Source: Phalacrocorax aristotelis (taxonomy: Eukaryota > Chordata > Aves > Suliformes > Phalacrocoracidae). From it: a stretch of 64,000 nucleotides of DNA. The DNA is taken from assembly GCF_949628215.1 (NCBI RefSeq), contig NC_134276.1, positions 33,296,226 through 33,360,225 on the forward strand, written 5' to 3'. Each line of letters begins with the position of its first letter. The stretch's first letter is position 1. The notes beneath the pieces are model-generated. The model was not told where the DNA came from. It saw only the letters and a program-made list of their open reading frames with translations, and did not search any database. A program made the position numbers and the translations under genes. This document shows positions 24,730 to 37,089 of the stretch, in pieces.

Positions 24730-27700
24730 ATCAGGAAAGGAAAAACTCAACGTTTTGCTAATTTGGGTAGGACTTCGATGATAATTTTCCTAGAAAGATT
24801 AAAGTGGTACGACATGAAATAACAGAAACTAAAATGAATGGAGCCGTAAATGGGATTGCATTGTGCAGGGCCCCCACATATGGTTCAAATTCGGTGCTTC
24901 CTCTGTATCTGACAGCATTCTTACAGCAAGAATGCTTCTGAGGAACCGCTGCTGCACCCACCATGAAAGCATGGAGAAGAAAACCTCACCCCACAATGTC
25001 TGTTCACCATTCTTTCTCCTCCCATGGGGACTCTGTGGTTTTATTTGTGCTCCCAGTTAAACACAGGTCTGGATTTGCTCTCATAAGCAGACTTGTTCAT
25101 CATTCATGGTGTAAAGCCCAAGGCCAGCACTGGAAGGCCACCTTGTTTGGAGACAGTTGAGATATACTCCTTCAGGTCAGTTAAGTTGCTCACGCACAGA
25201 TATCAAGAGCCATCTGAGATGCTGTGAGATAGCTGAGGCTGGGCTATTTCAGGCTATTCAGGCTGTGCTCACAGGTACCACACAGTATCTACAGGAGGCA
25301 CATATCCACCTGGAGAGGCAACTGAAGGCCAACCGTACTATTGCAGGACAACTCCAATGGCCAGTATACTCTTGGTGTCTACAGAAGAGCCAGGTGTCTA
25401 CGCTCCCGATGTAGTCAACTGAAACCTAGTCAGTGCAGTTGGCATCGTCTGAAGAGCTGTTCATGGAACCAAATGCTGAGGTGCAACTCAGTTGCCTAAA
25501 CGTAGGTATCCATCTTCTTTTGAGATATCCTCCTATATTTAAGGTATTCGCACAGGACTGGCAGATATGATTTGAAACTAATGGGAGATTAACAGTGTCT
25601 AAGAAGAGCAGCTAGACTAGGTAGGATACTCAAGCCAACTAGCACCTAGGTTTTGGCAACCAAATCTCCAGGTCTAAACACAGGCACATGCTCTATGCAA
25701 TGAACAACTGGTGATTCAAGTTTAAAAACAGCCCAACAGCAAAACCCTCAAACTTGGCTCTTCCTGTGTTAGCTACCATGAGGTTTCAGCACACAGTGTG
25801 GAAGAAAAACGTGAGTTGTAATGCTTGTGAGTTAACCTGTTGCCAAGTTCATTCTTCACTTTGTAGATAGAAGCTATAATTCCCGATTAGCCTATGCCAA
25901 CCATTGACCACAGGTTGGCCTTGCAGGAGCTCTGAGTAGGCAATGTGTATCACATTAACACAAATCTGGCAGGAACTGGGCCAGATAGGAACCTCACTGA
26001 AATGGTGCATTCGTGCCTAACTATTAATCTGTCTTTAGTTTCACTATTTCCGTTGCACATAATTATTACCATCGGCATGAACAGTGAGTTATCCCCTTTG
26101 CTCAAGCCTGCAATGAGTCTGACTTTTTCACAGCTACGCTTAATTGTTGCCAGGGTTCCCTGTAGTAGCATTAGCCTGTTTAATATTACATGGCATGAGA
26201 AAATTAAATGATCAATATCAGGTTAAGAGCACTCAGTTGTTCTTTCTTTGCTTTTGTAATTGCTGGTGTGATGGGAAAATAATTACTATGTTGAGTTTAT
26301 TGCTATTCTCATTGTTCTCTGTTGGTGTTTTTGTTGTTCAGCTATGGACAAGCCTGATTTAAATTGTCTATAATACTGTTGTCTTGGAAGGAAGTAGAAA
26401 GCAAAAGGGAAGGGAAAGGAAGTAGGAGAAATTAAAGGCTGATCTAAGATTAACATAGTGTTTACTCTGGCTCTTGGCAAGGTCTGTTTGTAAAAGTAGA
26501 CTCCCAAAGCAAAGATCATCTAGAGCGGATTTGTTTAAAGTGACACTGTCAACTTAAATATCACACTTCAGGACTTTTTTTTGCTCCATCTTGTTATAAG
26601 CACCACCCAAACCAATTACATCCATCTAATGCCATTGGAACACCTTGGATTATTACAGCTGACAGACTAGAGAAAATGTACTTCTCTGTATTTTTTGGTT
26701 TGTTTTTACTGCAATTGATAGCACTCTGCCCACGACCACCAACTTGTATGGAAAACTTACGCACAAAAAGGGCCATGTATATCTGGCCCACACCCAAATC
26801 TTCTGTAGCTTTTTATTGAAGTAAGCTAATCAACAGCTGAATTTTTTTATTATTATTTCATCACTTCTCTGTCTGTGTATTAGGGCTCTTTCCTGTTTAT
26901 ATAGCTTTTTGATAGAGTAACAGGAGAGAAAATACCCACCACCAATGGATTTAGAGACAAGATTTTTAAAACCAGCAGGGGAAGCAGAAAAACAAAAATC
27001 CCTATCAGTCCTCTGCAGGGAGAAGGTACCCCCAGGGCCCTTGCTTTCAGCCCTGCGGAGACAAGCAGGTCTCTAGTGAAAAGATACCTACCGGCTTCAG
27101 AAGCTGGTGGGAGTGGGCTGATAAAGAGATCCCTTTAACCATGATGCTTACGAGTCACTGGTGCCAGCGTTAAGACATCCTGGGAGAAAGAGGAAAAACC
27201 CTGGTTATTCACTTCCTTTGTTTAGCTGCCTTCAGAGGTTTCAAGGGAGCTGAATACAAAGACACTGTGGCATATGCCAACTGTTGACTCTATCAAGTAA
27301 TAAAGCAATCCCAGTGGGTATTAAGAAGCATGGAATCATTCTAATGAGTCTGGCAAAATCTCATTAGGATGAACAGCAGGTGATGACAAAATATTTGCTC
27401 TGTATGCAAATGACTTGTTTCCTTCTCCATCTACACGCAGTTGCATGAGTACTCAGAATAGGAGTTGTCAGATAATTACTCACTGCAGTAAAGCACTGCA
27501 CATGTGGTTGTATATCAGATGCATTGGTGGCAAAAATGGGAAAAACGCTGGAAAAGAGCTGTGTTTTTAAGAGTGAGAGCCCCCCTGTATCACCAAACTC
27601 TCAGTCTCCTACCTGCACAGCACAGTTTTGCTTGGCATCCAGGAAATCCAGCTGTCTTCCCAAAAATGCCTTAAAAGCAAGGACAGGTAGGCTGCCGGTT

Positions 27701-28672
27701 GTTAAAGTTTTTCCATGAGCATAGAAGTCATGATGGAAGGCGGGGCAGGGGGTGTTCTGAATAATGAAAACAAGAGAAAACGTGGCAGTTCCTGTTGACA
27801 GAGGTAGGTTACTTGCATAGTCCTGAGTCTGATCTGTCCTTCTAGTTCAAAACAACTCCACTAATCAAACAGGAAGTATCCAGCTGCATAATAAATCACT
27901 GCTTTGCCCCCTTCTGCTGCCTTAACATCAGGCTATGTAGCCCTTGATATCCATTCAGTTCCTGATGGTGTTTCTGGCATAGCACGCTTCCATTCTCTCC
28001 AGTGTATCATTAATAATGCTTCCTACATTTGTTCTTAATCACATCGGTATTTACTTATTGCTGCAGTTCTGTTCCTACTTCTCATACGTGTCAGAAGGAA
28101 AAATCTTGCATAGGGGAGATGGAAGTCCCCCAAGAGCCCCATTCTTCTGTGTGCTGGAGGAGAGGAGGACAGGGGAATCGAGTCAAAGGACATTCCAGAT
28201 TAAATAACCCAAGCCACACAAACACAAGGGTTCCTGCAGATCTTCTCTCCAGTGCCTGGCAGTCAAATACCTACGCTATACTTTCCCCATATAATTGTGG
28301 TTTGCTCTCAAAAAAGGAGTCAGGAATGAATTTGAAGCCTCCCTTCTAAAAACACGCCTAGGATCCCCAGGGCCATGAAAAACTTCCAACTCTAAAAGGC
28401 AAAGGACTATTTGTATGATGACCCTGCACTCCCACCATGCTCATTGGCCTTTACCTGGATTCAGTTTGCTACAGACTTTCCATCAGAAAGGGAGTTTAGT
28501 AAGCTGATTAAGAGAAAGAGCCATTTGCTTTCCACCTAAAGTCCTGTTTGTTTAGGGTGAAAACAGCACACTAAAGAGCAGAAATATGCCTCCCTCACCA
28601 TCCAGCAACCTGCAGCCCAAACCTTATGGGTGTCAGGGAGAAGGGACCAGTCCCCCAAACTGTTCCCTCTAC

Positions 28673-28800
28673 AAAAAAAAAAAAAAAATTTGTTAGATGA
28701 GGCTTTGTGTTCCCAGGTTATTAAAATGAGTTATTATTTGATTTTAATAATAGTGATTATTTAAAATTATTAATAATACTGTTGAATGCTAATAATATTA
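28673..28800. repeat. Poly(A) run and TAAT-rich low-complexity stretch
   Basis: A perfect run of 16 A at 28673-28688 is followed from about 28715 by a stretch made mostly of ATTAAT, TTATT and TAATAATA words. It is AT-rich low-complexity sequence. The A run could be the tail of a decayed retroposed sequence, but no recognisable body precedes it. Confidence 0.7.
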
Positions 28801-28869
28801 GGGGCTTTTTGGTCTGTAGATCTTTATCACAAGTGCTTTTGATCCAAGTGCTTTGTTAGGTAAAGTCAA

Positions 28870-28970
28870 TATCATCATTTCTTCCTTCGTAAGTTTGGAA
28901 AGACTAAAAGGGTCACTGAATAGGTCAGCAAGACAACTGGAAAGCAATGCCTAGTCCTTCTGATTCCCTG
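28870..28970 (-). repeat. Possible MIR-like SINE fragment
   Basis: The plus strand runs ATCATCATTTCTTCCTTCGT, then a GGAAAGACTAAAAGGGTCAC word, then AGGTCAGCAAGACAACTGG and CTAGTCCTTCTGATTCCC. The order is like the reverse complement of a MIR (ATCCCCATTTTACAG, GAGGTTAAGTGAC, CAGTGGCAGAGC, GGTCTCCTGACTCC). The match is loose. Confidence 0.25.
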
Positions 28971-29488
28971 ATCAACAACTTCTGAGTTACAGGAGCACTG
29001 TGGCTCACTGTGTCATTGCTATGAGTCTGGGACCTACAGAGCCACCAAAGCTCCTTCTGTTGCTGTATGTTTTTAAGAATAAGTTGGGATAGCATGGGCT
29101 GTGTTTGACTTTCTGAGTGTGGGGACTGGCAACATAACCTCTTGAGATCCAGACCTCTAGCCTAGGATCCGATGACTGAAGTATCCTACATAGTATTTGC
29201 CTTACATTTAATAATTGTATTAAATTGAGGTTTGCAGTCGAAGTGCTGCCAAAATGACAGCGGGCCAAGAATTACATTAAGCATTAAAATGCAGGCTCGG
29301 CGGGGTTTGCAGGGCAGTGAGGCTTGTTCTCATGGTTGGGTTACGCACATCGAGGTAGCATGTTCCAACCCAAACTGACAGCAGGGTAGGGGGCCACAGC
29401 CTTCTGGTTCTGCTTAGCAGGTTTTGCTGACCAGCAAAAAGTGATGGAAATCCCAAGCCCTCAAAAGCAGTAGCTCTTAAGCAACTAC

Positions 29489-29512
29489 TTTTTTTTTTAC
29501 TTTTTTTTTTTT
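29489..29512. repeat. Poly(T) tract, interrupted
   Basis: Ten T, the dinucleotide AC, then twelve T. Simple low-complexity sequence. Confidence 0.85.
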
Positions 29513-30085
29513 CCTGCCCAACTAGCCAAACAACTGAGTGTTTGTTTAGTGAGGACTGTCTGCAATAAGAAAACTGTGGGCAGCAATGGCAGTGACTCAT
29601 TTCAAGCTAGAAATGTCATCTGATGTTAGTGGTGGCCTGTATCAGCTGACCAATGGTCATGCACATGGTGAGCCCAGATACATATTGCTCTGAAAAACAT
29701 CCTGTGGATCCCTCTCAAATGCAGTATGGATAAGAATGCATCAGGTTTGGCTCCCTACCCAAAGCACCCCTCCACCACTCCCAAAAGCCTTTGTGTCCTC
29801 ACACTCCTGCTTTAACTTCATACCTCCCGGCACGCAATGTACATTTGTGGTCATCCTGTAAAAACATCACTTAGGTGAGCTGTGGCGCATCCATCAGGAT
29901 ATCTCACACACTTCCTACTGAAAGACAACAAGCGGAAAGCAGTATTTCTGTCTCAGGATCACAGGGAGACCATGTGGGATTCAGAGGAGATCCAAAACCA
30001 AGCAGCATAGACAGGAGAGCACAAGCCCTAAGCAGTATGGGCAGGAGTCGGTATGTGCTGCTTGGCCTTGGCAGCAGTCCTTGAC

Positions 30086-30099
30086 TTTTTTTTTTTTTT
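30086..30099. repeat. Poly(T) tract
   Basis: Fourteen consecutive T. Simple low-complexity sequence. Confidence 0.85.
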
Positions 30100-33000
30100 A
30101 GCAGTAAAGCTGTAATCTTCTAGAGACTATGAGGTCTGCTTACTGAAGCAGAGGCACCTAGTACTATCTGAGATGCCAAAACATATCCTGTGTGACTTTC
30201 ACCTTTTTCTTCCAAAGGGAAAAGTTGCACATAAGACCTCTGTAGTATCTGACGGGCTGCAGAGATCTTTTGAGTACCCTCAGGGATCCGAAATGGCACT
30301 GCAAGTCCGTGTTTAAAGAACAAGACTCCCTGTGTGTCTGTGCTGCAAGGTGGTCCAGTTGCTCAAGCTCTCATTTGAGTCTTTGCAGCCTGAACTGAGC
30401 TCTGTGCTTTTGTTGCTGAGTGAGTTTGCACTTAACAGCAGCAAGCGCATAACCCCTGCAATCTCGGAGGTATCTGCAGAGCAGGTCTACCCTGAAGAAG
30501 TGATAAATACCTCTGGCTAGTGTTATTGCTCCCATAGACCAACAGTAGTACTGCTCTTCTGTGAAGTCCTTTGAGACTTAAAGTATCGGTTACACACCGG
30601 TCAAAGTAAAAATAGAGTGTAGATGGGCATCTCTTTGTTATGGGTTTGGAGAGAATAGAGAGGTCCTATGCCTTCATGTCTTTCTGCTCATAAGAAGTAT
30701 TCTTGATAAGGCTGGGGGAGGGAGAGAGCTACCATTTGATATCTTTATCCTCAGCCTCTCACCTCTCACACCCCAGAGCACTTCACTTTTCTGTTGCTTT
30801 TCCTCCAGTCCCAGTCACAGCCTGCAACTTCCCAACCTGCCATTCCCATCCCCACCTGCCTTTCCCAATATGTCTTCCGCTCTTGTCTCAGAATTTGCTC
30901 AATCCTACCTCTGTTGTACTACCCCCTCCCAAACCTCTGTAACTTTATTCTTCCATTCACTTACTACTTTTTCTACCTCCCCCCTCCAACCTTGGCTGTC
31001 CCAGACCCTCAAAGTTAGTCTTCATATCTTCTGCAGCTCCCTGAGGTCCTTCCCTCTATCTCTACCCTGTACCTACCCTTGAAAGACTCCATTGCTGCTC
31101 TTCCCTTGGCCAAAGTAGACAAGTGACACATTTCCCCTTTACCTGGCTTTCCCAGGGATAGAAATCCACCTGGCCAGGTCTAGAGCAAAAGAGAAGATGT
31201 CTGGGTAGAAAATGGTGACCCTAATCTGGGGATGAGAAGTGCTATATCGAGATTTAGTTGCCATTACGTGTTTGTTAAGATAAGCTTCTAGGAAGTCTGG
31301 ATGGTGTTGGAGCATCTCCACAGCCATCTTTCTGTGGACAAATTGCACAGCTGCCACCCACCTAGTGTTTGTTGGCAGCAAACTGTAACTTGCAAGTCAC
31401 TCCAGAGTAAGCAAGAAAAGGTCCTTTAGAAGAGAATAGCAGCAATTTTTTTTCTAACTTTTTTTTCCTCTCAGTTCTCAGCGTTATGATGAGTTTGGTT
31501 TTTAAATGTCTAACTGACAAATGTCCTTTCACTTTTACTTTAAGTAGTTCAGAAGGCAGATTATTCTTCTTTCCTGTTTTTCTCCTTTCTCTTCCTCTTT
31601 GCATAATAAATCAAAGTGGTAACCACTGGCTTACATAAGTATTTTTTTGGACTCTGAAACCAAGATTCATCCTGTCCTTCAGCCTGTGCTGAGGCACTTA
31701 GGTCAGTAGTCTAACAGCTCTTAGATGCCCCCACTAATCACTGGAGGAGGACAGGTACTTTTGAGATGTGTTTATGTCACTCTTCTCCCAGACCCAAATA
31801 TATCTGAGACCAAACATACAAGGTGCAATTTGCCGTATGGTGTTTCCCATGCCCCCAGCCCAGGATCTCCTCAGCAGATCCAGAACTCTCTATGAGGTTG
31901 GACCACAGGTGGCGTCACACCCTATAAATGTCAGTACTTTCTGGCACATCCACTTTGCAGGTGCCTGGGATTTTCAGAAGTATCTCTCCACTTACGTTTG
32001 TTACCAGGGACAAATCGAGAGGAAATCAGCAGCTGGGAGGCAGTGTTTTCCTTGTGACGGTGGTCCTGTACTTTCTAGTATGTGCACAAGGTTTTTGCCC
32101 TAAGCTGTGCTCCTCCATTAGGACAAACTTTGCTGGGCAGCCATAGGACACAGTTTACTTCTTCCTGGATAATAAAGCATCAGAGATGCCGTTGACTTCA
32201 ATTTAACTTAATGAAGATCTGGGCCTTCACCTTGATGTAGAGTTAAAAGGTTCCTGCTTGAGGGAATATTTGAGGGTTATTTTTTTACCCACTGATTTCC
32301 ACTGTCTCCAGAGAAGACATAAAATCAAACAGTTTGCTGTATACTTGCTAACCTTGCACTACCACATAATATTTAGCAACATTGGGAACAATAACTTGCC
32401 AGGTTGTGTCCTGTAAGGGAGCCGTATAACTCTAGATCTTGTATAAATTAAACTTATGAAAACTTTGGTGAGATTTTTCTTCCATTAATTATAGAAGAAC
32501 AAAGCATCTAGTCTTTCATATTAAAAAAAATCACCTCTTCCTGGAATCTCAAGTCTAAGGTGTTTTTACTCTGAAAAAGAACTTCATCATAATGATAGCA
32601 GAATATCAGATTACCAACTCTATATAACAGCCCTCTGTTTGGCTTCTGTCTACTTCTTAACAACATTTAGTAAAAATCTGAATGCCTTCCAGAGACACCT
32701 TTAATTCACATGTTAAGAATGTTTATGCCTCTCAAGTGGTCAAATTAAATTGTATCAAATGAACCGTGTGGACTTGATGTAGGTTCTAAGGCCCTGTTTA
32801 AACTGTTGTGTGTTCATGAAACAATTAAAGCTGAATAAACATTGCCAAAAGAGTTTCAGAGAGGTTTAGTTCAAACGTTTAACCAAACTAATTTCTGCCA
32901 CGGCTTCCACGGGCATTCATTTGATCTGGCAGAAATGCTCTTTCCTTAAGCATTTAACCAAAGTCTGACTGTAAGAGTGGCATTTGTTCTGTCAGGGAAG

Positions 33001-36000
33001 GTAAACAATGATTTTGCCTCCCATGATCACTTATAATTGAACAGGTCCACATCATATCTCTTGGACAGGAGGTGTCCAGCAGCCAAACCAGGAACTAAAC
33101 ACTGATCAGGACACTGTGATTGGAGTGTGGGTAGTCAAGAAGGAATTGAATTAGTTACTGATGGTAAATTATTTGGCTGGGTCTTAAAAATATAAATTCT
33201 GTATGCATCAACTGTCTTTACAGATGATAATACCCTAGGCTCCAACACCTCAACTTCAGACTTTGCAAACCAGGCATGACTGGAGTCATGACACCTCTAG
33301 GTGAACCCTTTGACATTACACCAGGTTTTGAGGTCAACAAGGATAAGCAAGTATTCCAAGCAGGTCTGCTGAATGGATTCATGTCTCCACACAAACCCCA
33401 TCTTCAGTCCAGTCTCCAAAGTCTTCAGGAAATCATTGAGGATATGAGGTAGGAGTTTGGAAGAATTTAAATGAAGAGGGAAAAGACTGGATGTGGTGAG
33501 GTTATCCAATCCCTTCAGCGCAAATAGCCCTCAGCCTGTACTCACTGAAAGTGTAAACCTGAAATATAAAATTAAGGTATAGCAAGCTTAGACTATTTTG
33601 TTTAATCCTGCTTCAAACCACAATACCTTTACATAGGGTATGCTATCAGATACTGTTGATGAATGCAGTTAGTAACCAGTATCCCAAACAACCTAGAGAG
33701 GTTCTCTGTCCCAAATTTGTCCATGGTCACCAGAGGAACTCAGCTTGAAACAGTTCTTTTGATTACCTGGCATAAAGGGTGCTCATACAGAAGGTCTTCA
33801 GTTCTGCACTTGCTCATCACTTTTATCTATGAGATCTTAGAGGCCTAAACCGGTGGCCTCCCAGTTGTGGGCATAAGTTCTAGGTAAAGACCGATAATTT
33901 ATTAACAATTGATCCTTTTGGCCATGCAATGAAACAGAACTTTTCTTCCTGCTTTTGATGAGGGAATAGCTTAAGATTGCCTAGGTCAAACTACAGGGCA
34001 ACTGGCTGGACTACTCAGTCATGGGATGACTCTGTAGCCTCTGTGGCACTACTTGGGGGTGTTATTATCTTTATCTATTTAATAATGGCTGTGTTTTAAC
34101 AGATACTGCCAGTACATGCCTGGAGGGAGGCCTGCTAGCATAAACAGTAAGCATTGATCCTCCTGCCTCTTCCCTGAGCACACCTGCCCATCCATCACTA
34201 GTCTTCAGCCCTGAGATCTGATACTCTTCTTTGGCACCACACTTAAATATCACAGACAGAAACTACTCCAACTGGTGATCTTTGCACTGTACTTAACAAC
34301 ATCGGGAAGTAATCATGGCTAATTGTTATGGCTGTAATTCCAAACCTGACAGCTGGCAGAGAATCAGAGGTCTCAGTCACATTTGCTGAATGTCTCCCTA
34401 ATACATTCCACCAGATAGTTTATGGCAGCACTCTCCAAAGCCTTGCCCTTTGACTACTTGCATTTCTCCAGTACTCAGCTGGTTGCTGTCAAGGCTGTTC
34501 TTCTCCTCTAGGGTAATTATTTGCACAGTGTAATTTCTTGGAAGCACAGCTGGCAAATGTTGCTTTCACACAAGCTGGACTAGATCTATGTAGAGAAGGG
34601 TTGACAGTGTAAAGATTTTAGGAGCATCTAGAGTGAGTGAATAAACACTGGTTATAAAGAAAAAAGCAGGTGCCATCTGCTCCCACTCAAATAGCTCTTG
34701 CTGACTTCAATGAGAGTGTGACAATTTTCACAGCCACTCTATCTGGTTTTCTGAAAATACTTTTTTTTAGTATTAACAATGGCTCAAAATGACAACTCCA
34801 AGAAAACTGAGGGGGTTAGAGAACTAAAAACACTGATGGTGGAGCATGGATCCATTCCCATGAAAGTCAGCAGAATAGATCAGCTGGCATTTAAGAACAG
34901 TTTGTATATCCCATCAGTGAGCGCCTGAGCTAAGACGAGGTAGGTACTATTTTCTAAATGTCTTTGGTACTATGGGATCTGTTGTTCTCATCACAGGATC
35001 CAGAATGGAGAAGGTGCCACCAAAGCACTTACTTCTAACAGAAACCCATGTGCAAGGGCTGTGTGGAAACAGATGTGCCTCTTCCTGCCAGAGGTGTTGC
35101 CCCTTAGGAAATTCAACACTCCAGAAAAGACTACTCATGCTTCCTGGGCTGGCATCTTCCCTGGAAATAAGCAGGTGATCTCATCCTGTAAGGTTCTCCC
35201 TCCAGCAAGAGCACCTAGGCAACTTCAGAAAGCGCTGCACCACCTCTGAAAGGGACAAATGCTAAAACAAGGAAAACAATTCCAAAGGAACAGTGGGTGT
35301 CAGAAGATCTGCCTCTTCTGCCACCAACGTCAGAAAAGAGCAAAATGCTTGACTAATCTTCTGGTGTCTGGGCAGATGATGGACAACACAGTGAACTAAA
35401 ACCTCTGGCAGCTCCAGGACAGTGGATAAAATCTGACTAGTGATCAAAGGGGAGCATCAGGGAATGTTGGTTTGTTTTGCAAGGGCTGCTGCATCTAATG
35501 TTGGCACTTGAACTGGAATTGCCCTGGAAGACATGAAATTGCTCCTCATTTGCTAGCAAAGCTGTGGAACTGTCATATATCATACCCTACTGTTTTCTGG
35601 TTGTGAAAGTAGCACATTTTATAGCACAACAGGGTTGTGACCTTGAGTGTAGAAGGCAAATTGAGAACTAAGTCCAGCTATGGGTTCAACATACCACTGG
35701 AGAGTTTCACATGGAGCCTTTAGCCATGCTGGCTCTTCTGGCTTCTTTGGTGTGTGTACTGCATGAACTTGGATTGCCTCTAGACTTGCCCAGCCACATT
35801 CAGGGCCCTGGCACCTGATCACCTTAGAGTGCCTGAGTCATCACTTCACAGCTCCTGGCGTCCCAGGGAAGCTGCTGTAGCTGCGTCTGCACACTCAGCG
35901 CCTGCGGCAATTCAAAGTAGTGAGGTATTCAACAAGTGAGGTAATTCAACAGCAGAAGAGGCTGAAGATAAGGCATAGGCACTTTATCATGTGTCTGAGC

Positions 36001-37051
36001 CTTTTACACTAAAACCTTCATATTGGCAGGTAACACATAACTCCCTTCAGGCACATGCTGATGCTCTAAAGTCAATGCAGTGTACGTGAGGGCACAAGAG
36101 GTTAAACTGATGTAACCAACCCAGCACAATAAGTGCACTTACAGGAGAATTCAGGAGGGTGCATTTTCCTTCAGCTAAGATGTCTTCTAGGAGGTCAAAC
36201 AAATTAATCTAATGATCCTGTCTTACAGATCATGACTATTAAAGAAATGTACATCTAGTTCTGCCTTCTGGCTCCCCAGCATGCTAAACACACCTTGCAT
36301 GCTGGCCAGGCTGGTGTACGCAAACCCAATGGCCGCTACTGACTGTAGTTGAACTGTAGTCACCACTCAGAGCTGTCCAAAGCTCCTTCTGAGTTAAAGC
36401 TTAAAAGCTATCTGTTATGAAGATAGCAAAGCTCTTTTTTCTGGCTTACTATATAACCTCATATTTCTACTGCCGTTCCTTCCTCCCAAACTGTCCCAGG
36501 CAGCAGGATTAAAAGATGCTTATAGACAAGGGTTTGTATTTCAGCATGGCACAACACACAGGGAGTGTGTTCAGGCAGTCTGAATTTGTGATTGTTTTCA
36601 CAGGCTTAGGAGTATCTGTAATGAACAAGATGCTAAAAGGAAACCAACTCAACAATAAGCGCTTGAGATTTATGTTTTGTCAGGAGCATGGAGAAAGCAA
36701 GGAAGAAAGGAAAAACTCTGGATGTTTACAGCTCACTCGGCTCTATTCAGCATCTTCACACGGCTGTGAAGAGCAAAGCACAGTGCACTCCTGTGTTGGG
36801 CCAACTAGGCTGGGCTTTGCCAGTGAAACTGAAAAAGACTAGAAGACTTCAAGATAAATAAGACAGCAGGAAAAAGTAATGAAGGAATTAAACTGACCTT
36901 CTTTAGAAATGGGTGAGACAGGGTAAACAGGGAGAGATCTTGTTTTGCTTTCATCCTGGAAAAAATAACATTTCTTCCTTTCCAGTTCAGCACAGTTGAC
37001 TGATTTGGAAACAAATCTGTTTTCTCTGGAAAGATTTATTTGCCCAACAGA

Positions 37052-37089
37052 CTTCTTCTTCTTCTTCTTTTTTTTTTTTTTTTTTTTTT
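37052..37089. repeat. (CTT)6 followed by T20
   Basis: Six CTT units at 37052-37069 run into twenty T. The pure pyrimidine strand reads as lysine- and glutamate-rich runs on the opposite strand, which explains two short minus-strand open frames over this site. It is a simple repeat, likely length-variable. Confidence 0.9.

Larger units (their letters stand above)
22383..28672. other. Non-coding DNA; one two-exon candidate
   Basis: No gene is confirmed. The stretch contains the splice-flanked pair at 24218-24287 and 24541-24729. It also contains a region at 25410-25700 that reads like an unclassified old interspersed repeat (repeated CCTAAACGTAGG / CACCTAGG type words), and an AT-rich part at 27280-27460 with an octamer-like TATGCAAAT. 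The rest, including 22.4-24.1 kb and 26-27 kb, shows nothing specific. Confidence 0.5.
28971..37051. other. Non-coding single-copy DNA, no gene seen
   Basis: No gene or RNA was recognised in this 8 kb. Homopolymer runs occur at 29489-29512 (T10, AC, T12) and 30086-30099 (T14). The 30.8-31.1 kb part is C/T-rich. A short palindrome (CATGACTGGAGTCATG) lies near 33276. GACTTCAATG-type words at 32183-32200 and 34697-34710 resemble fragments of old amniote repeats but are too short to name. The minus-strand frame 35619-35822 matches no known protein. Confidence 0.55.

Noticed and set aside
33276..33291. Inverted repeat CATGACTGGAGTCATG
   Set aside because: Too short and isolated to indicate a functional hairpin or a transposon end.
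35619..35822. 67-codon minus-strand frame with protein-like texture (CQGPECGWASLEAIQVHAVH)
   Set aside because: No splice signals or known family could be attached, and the length is within chance expectation.
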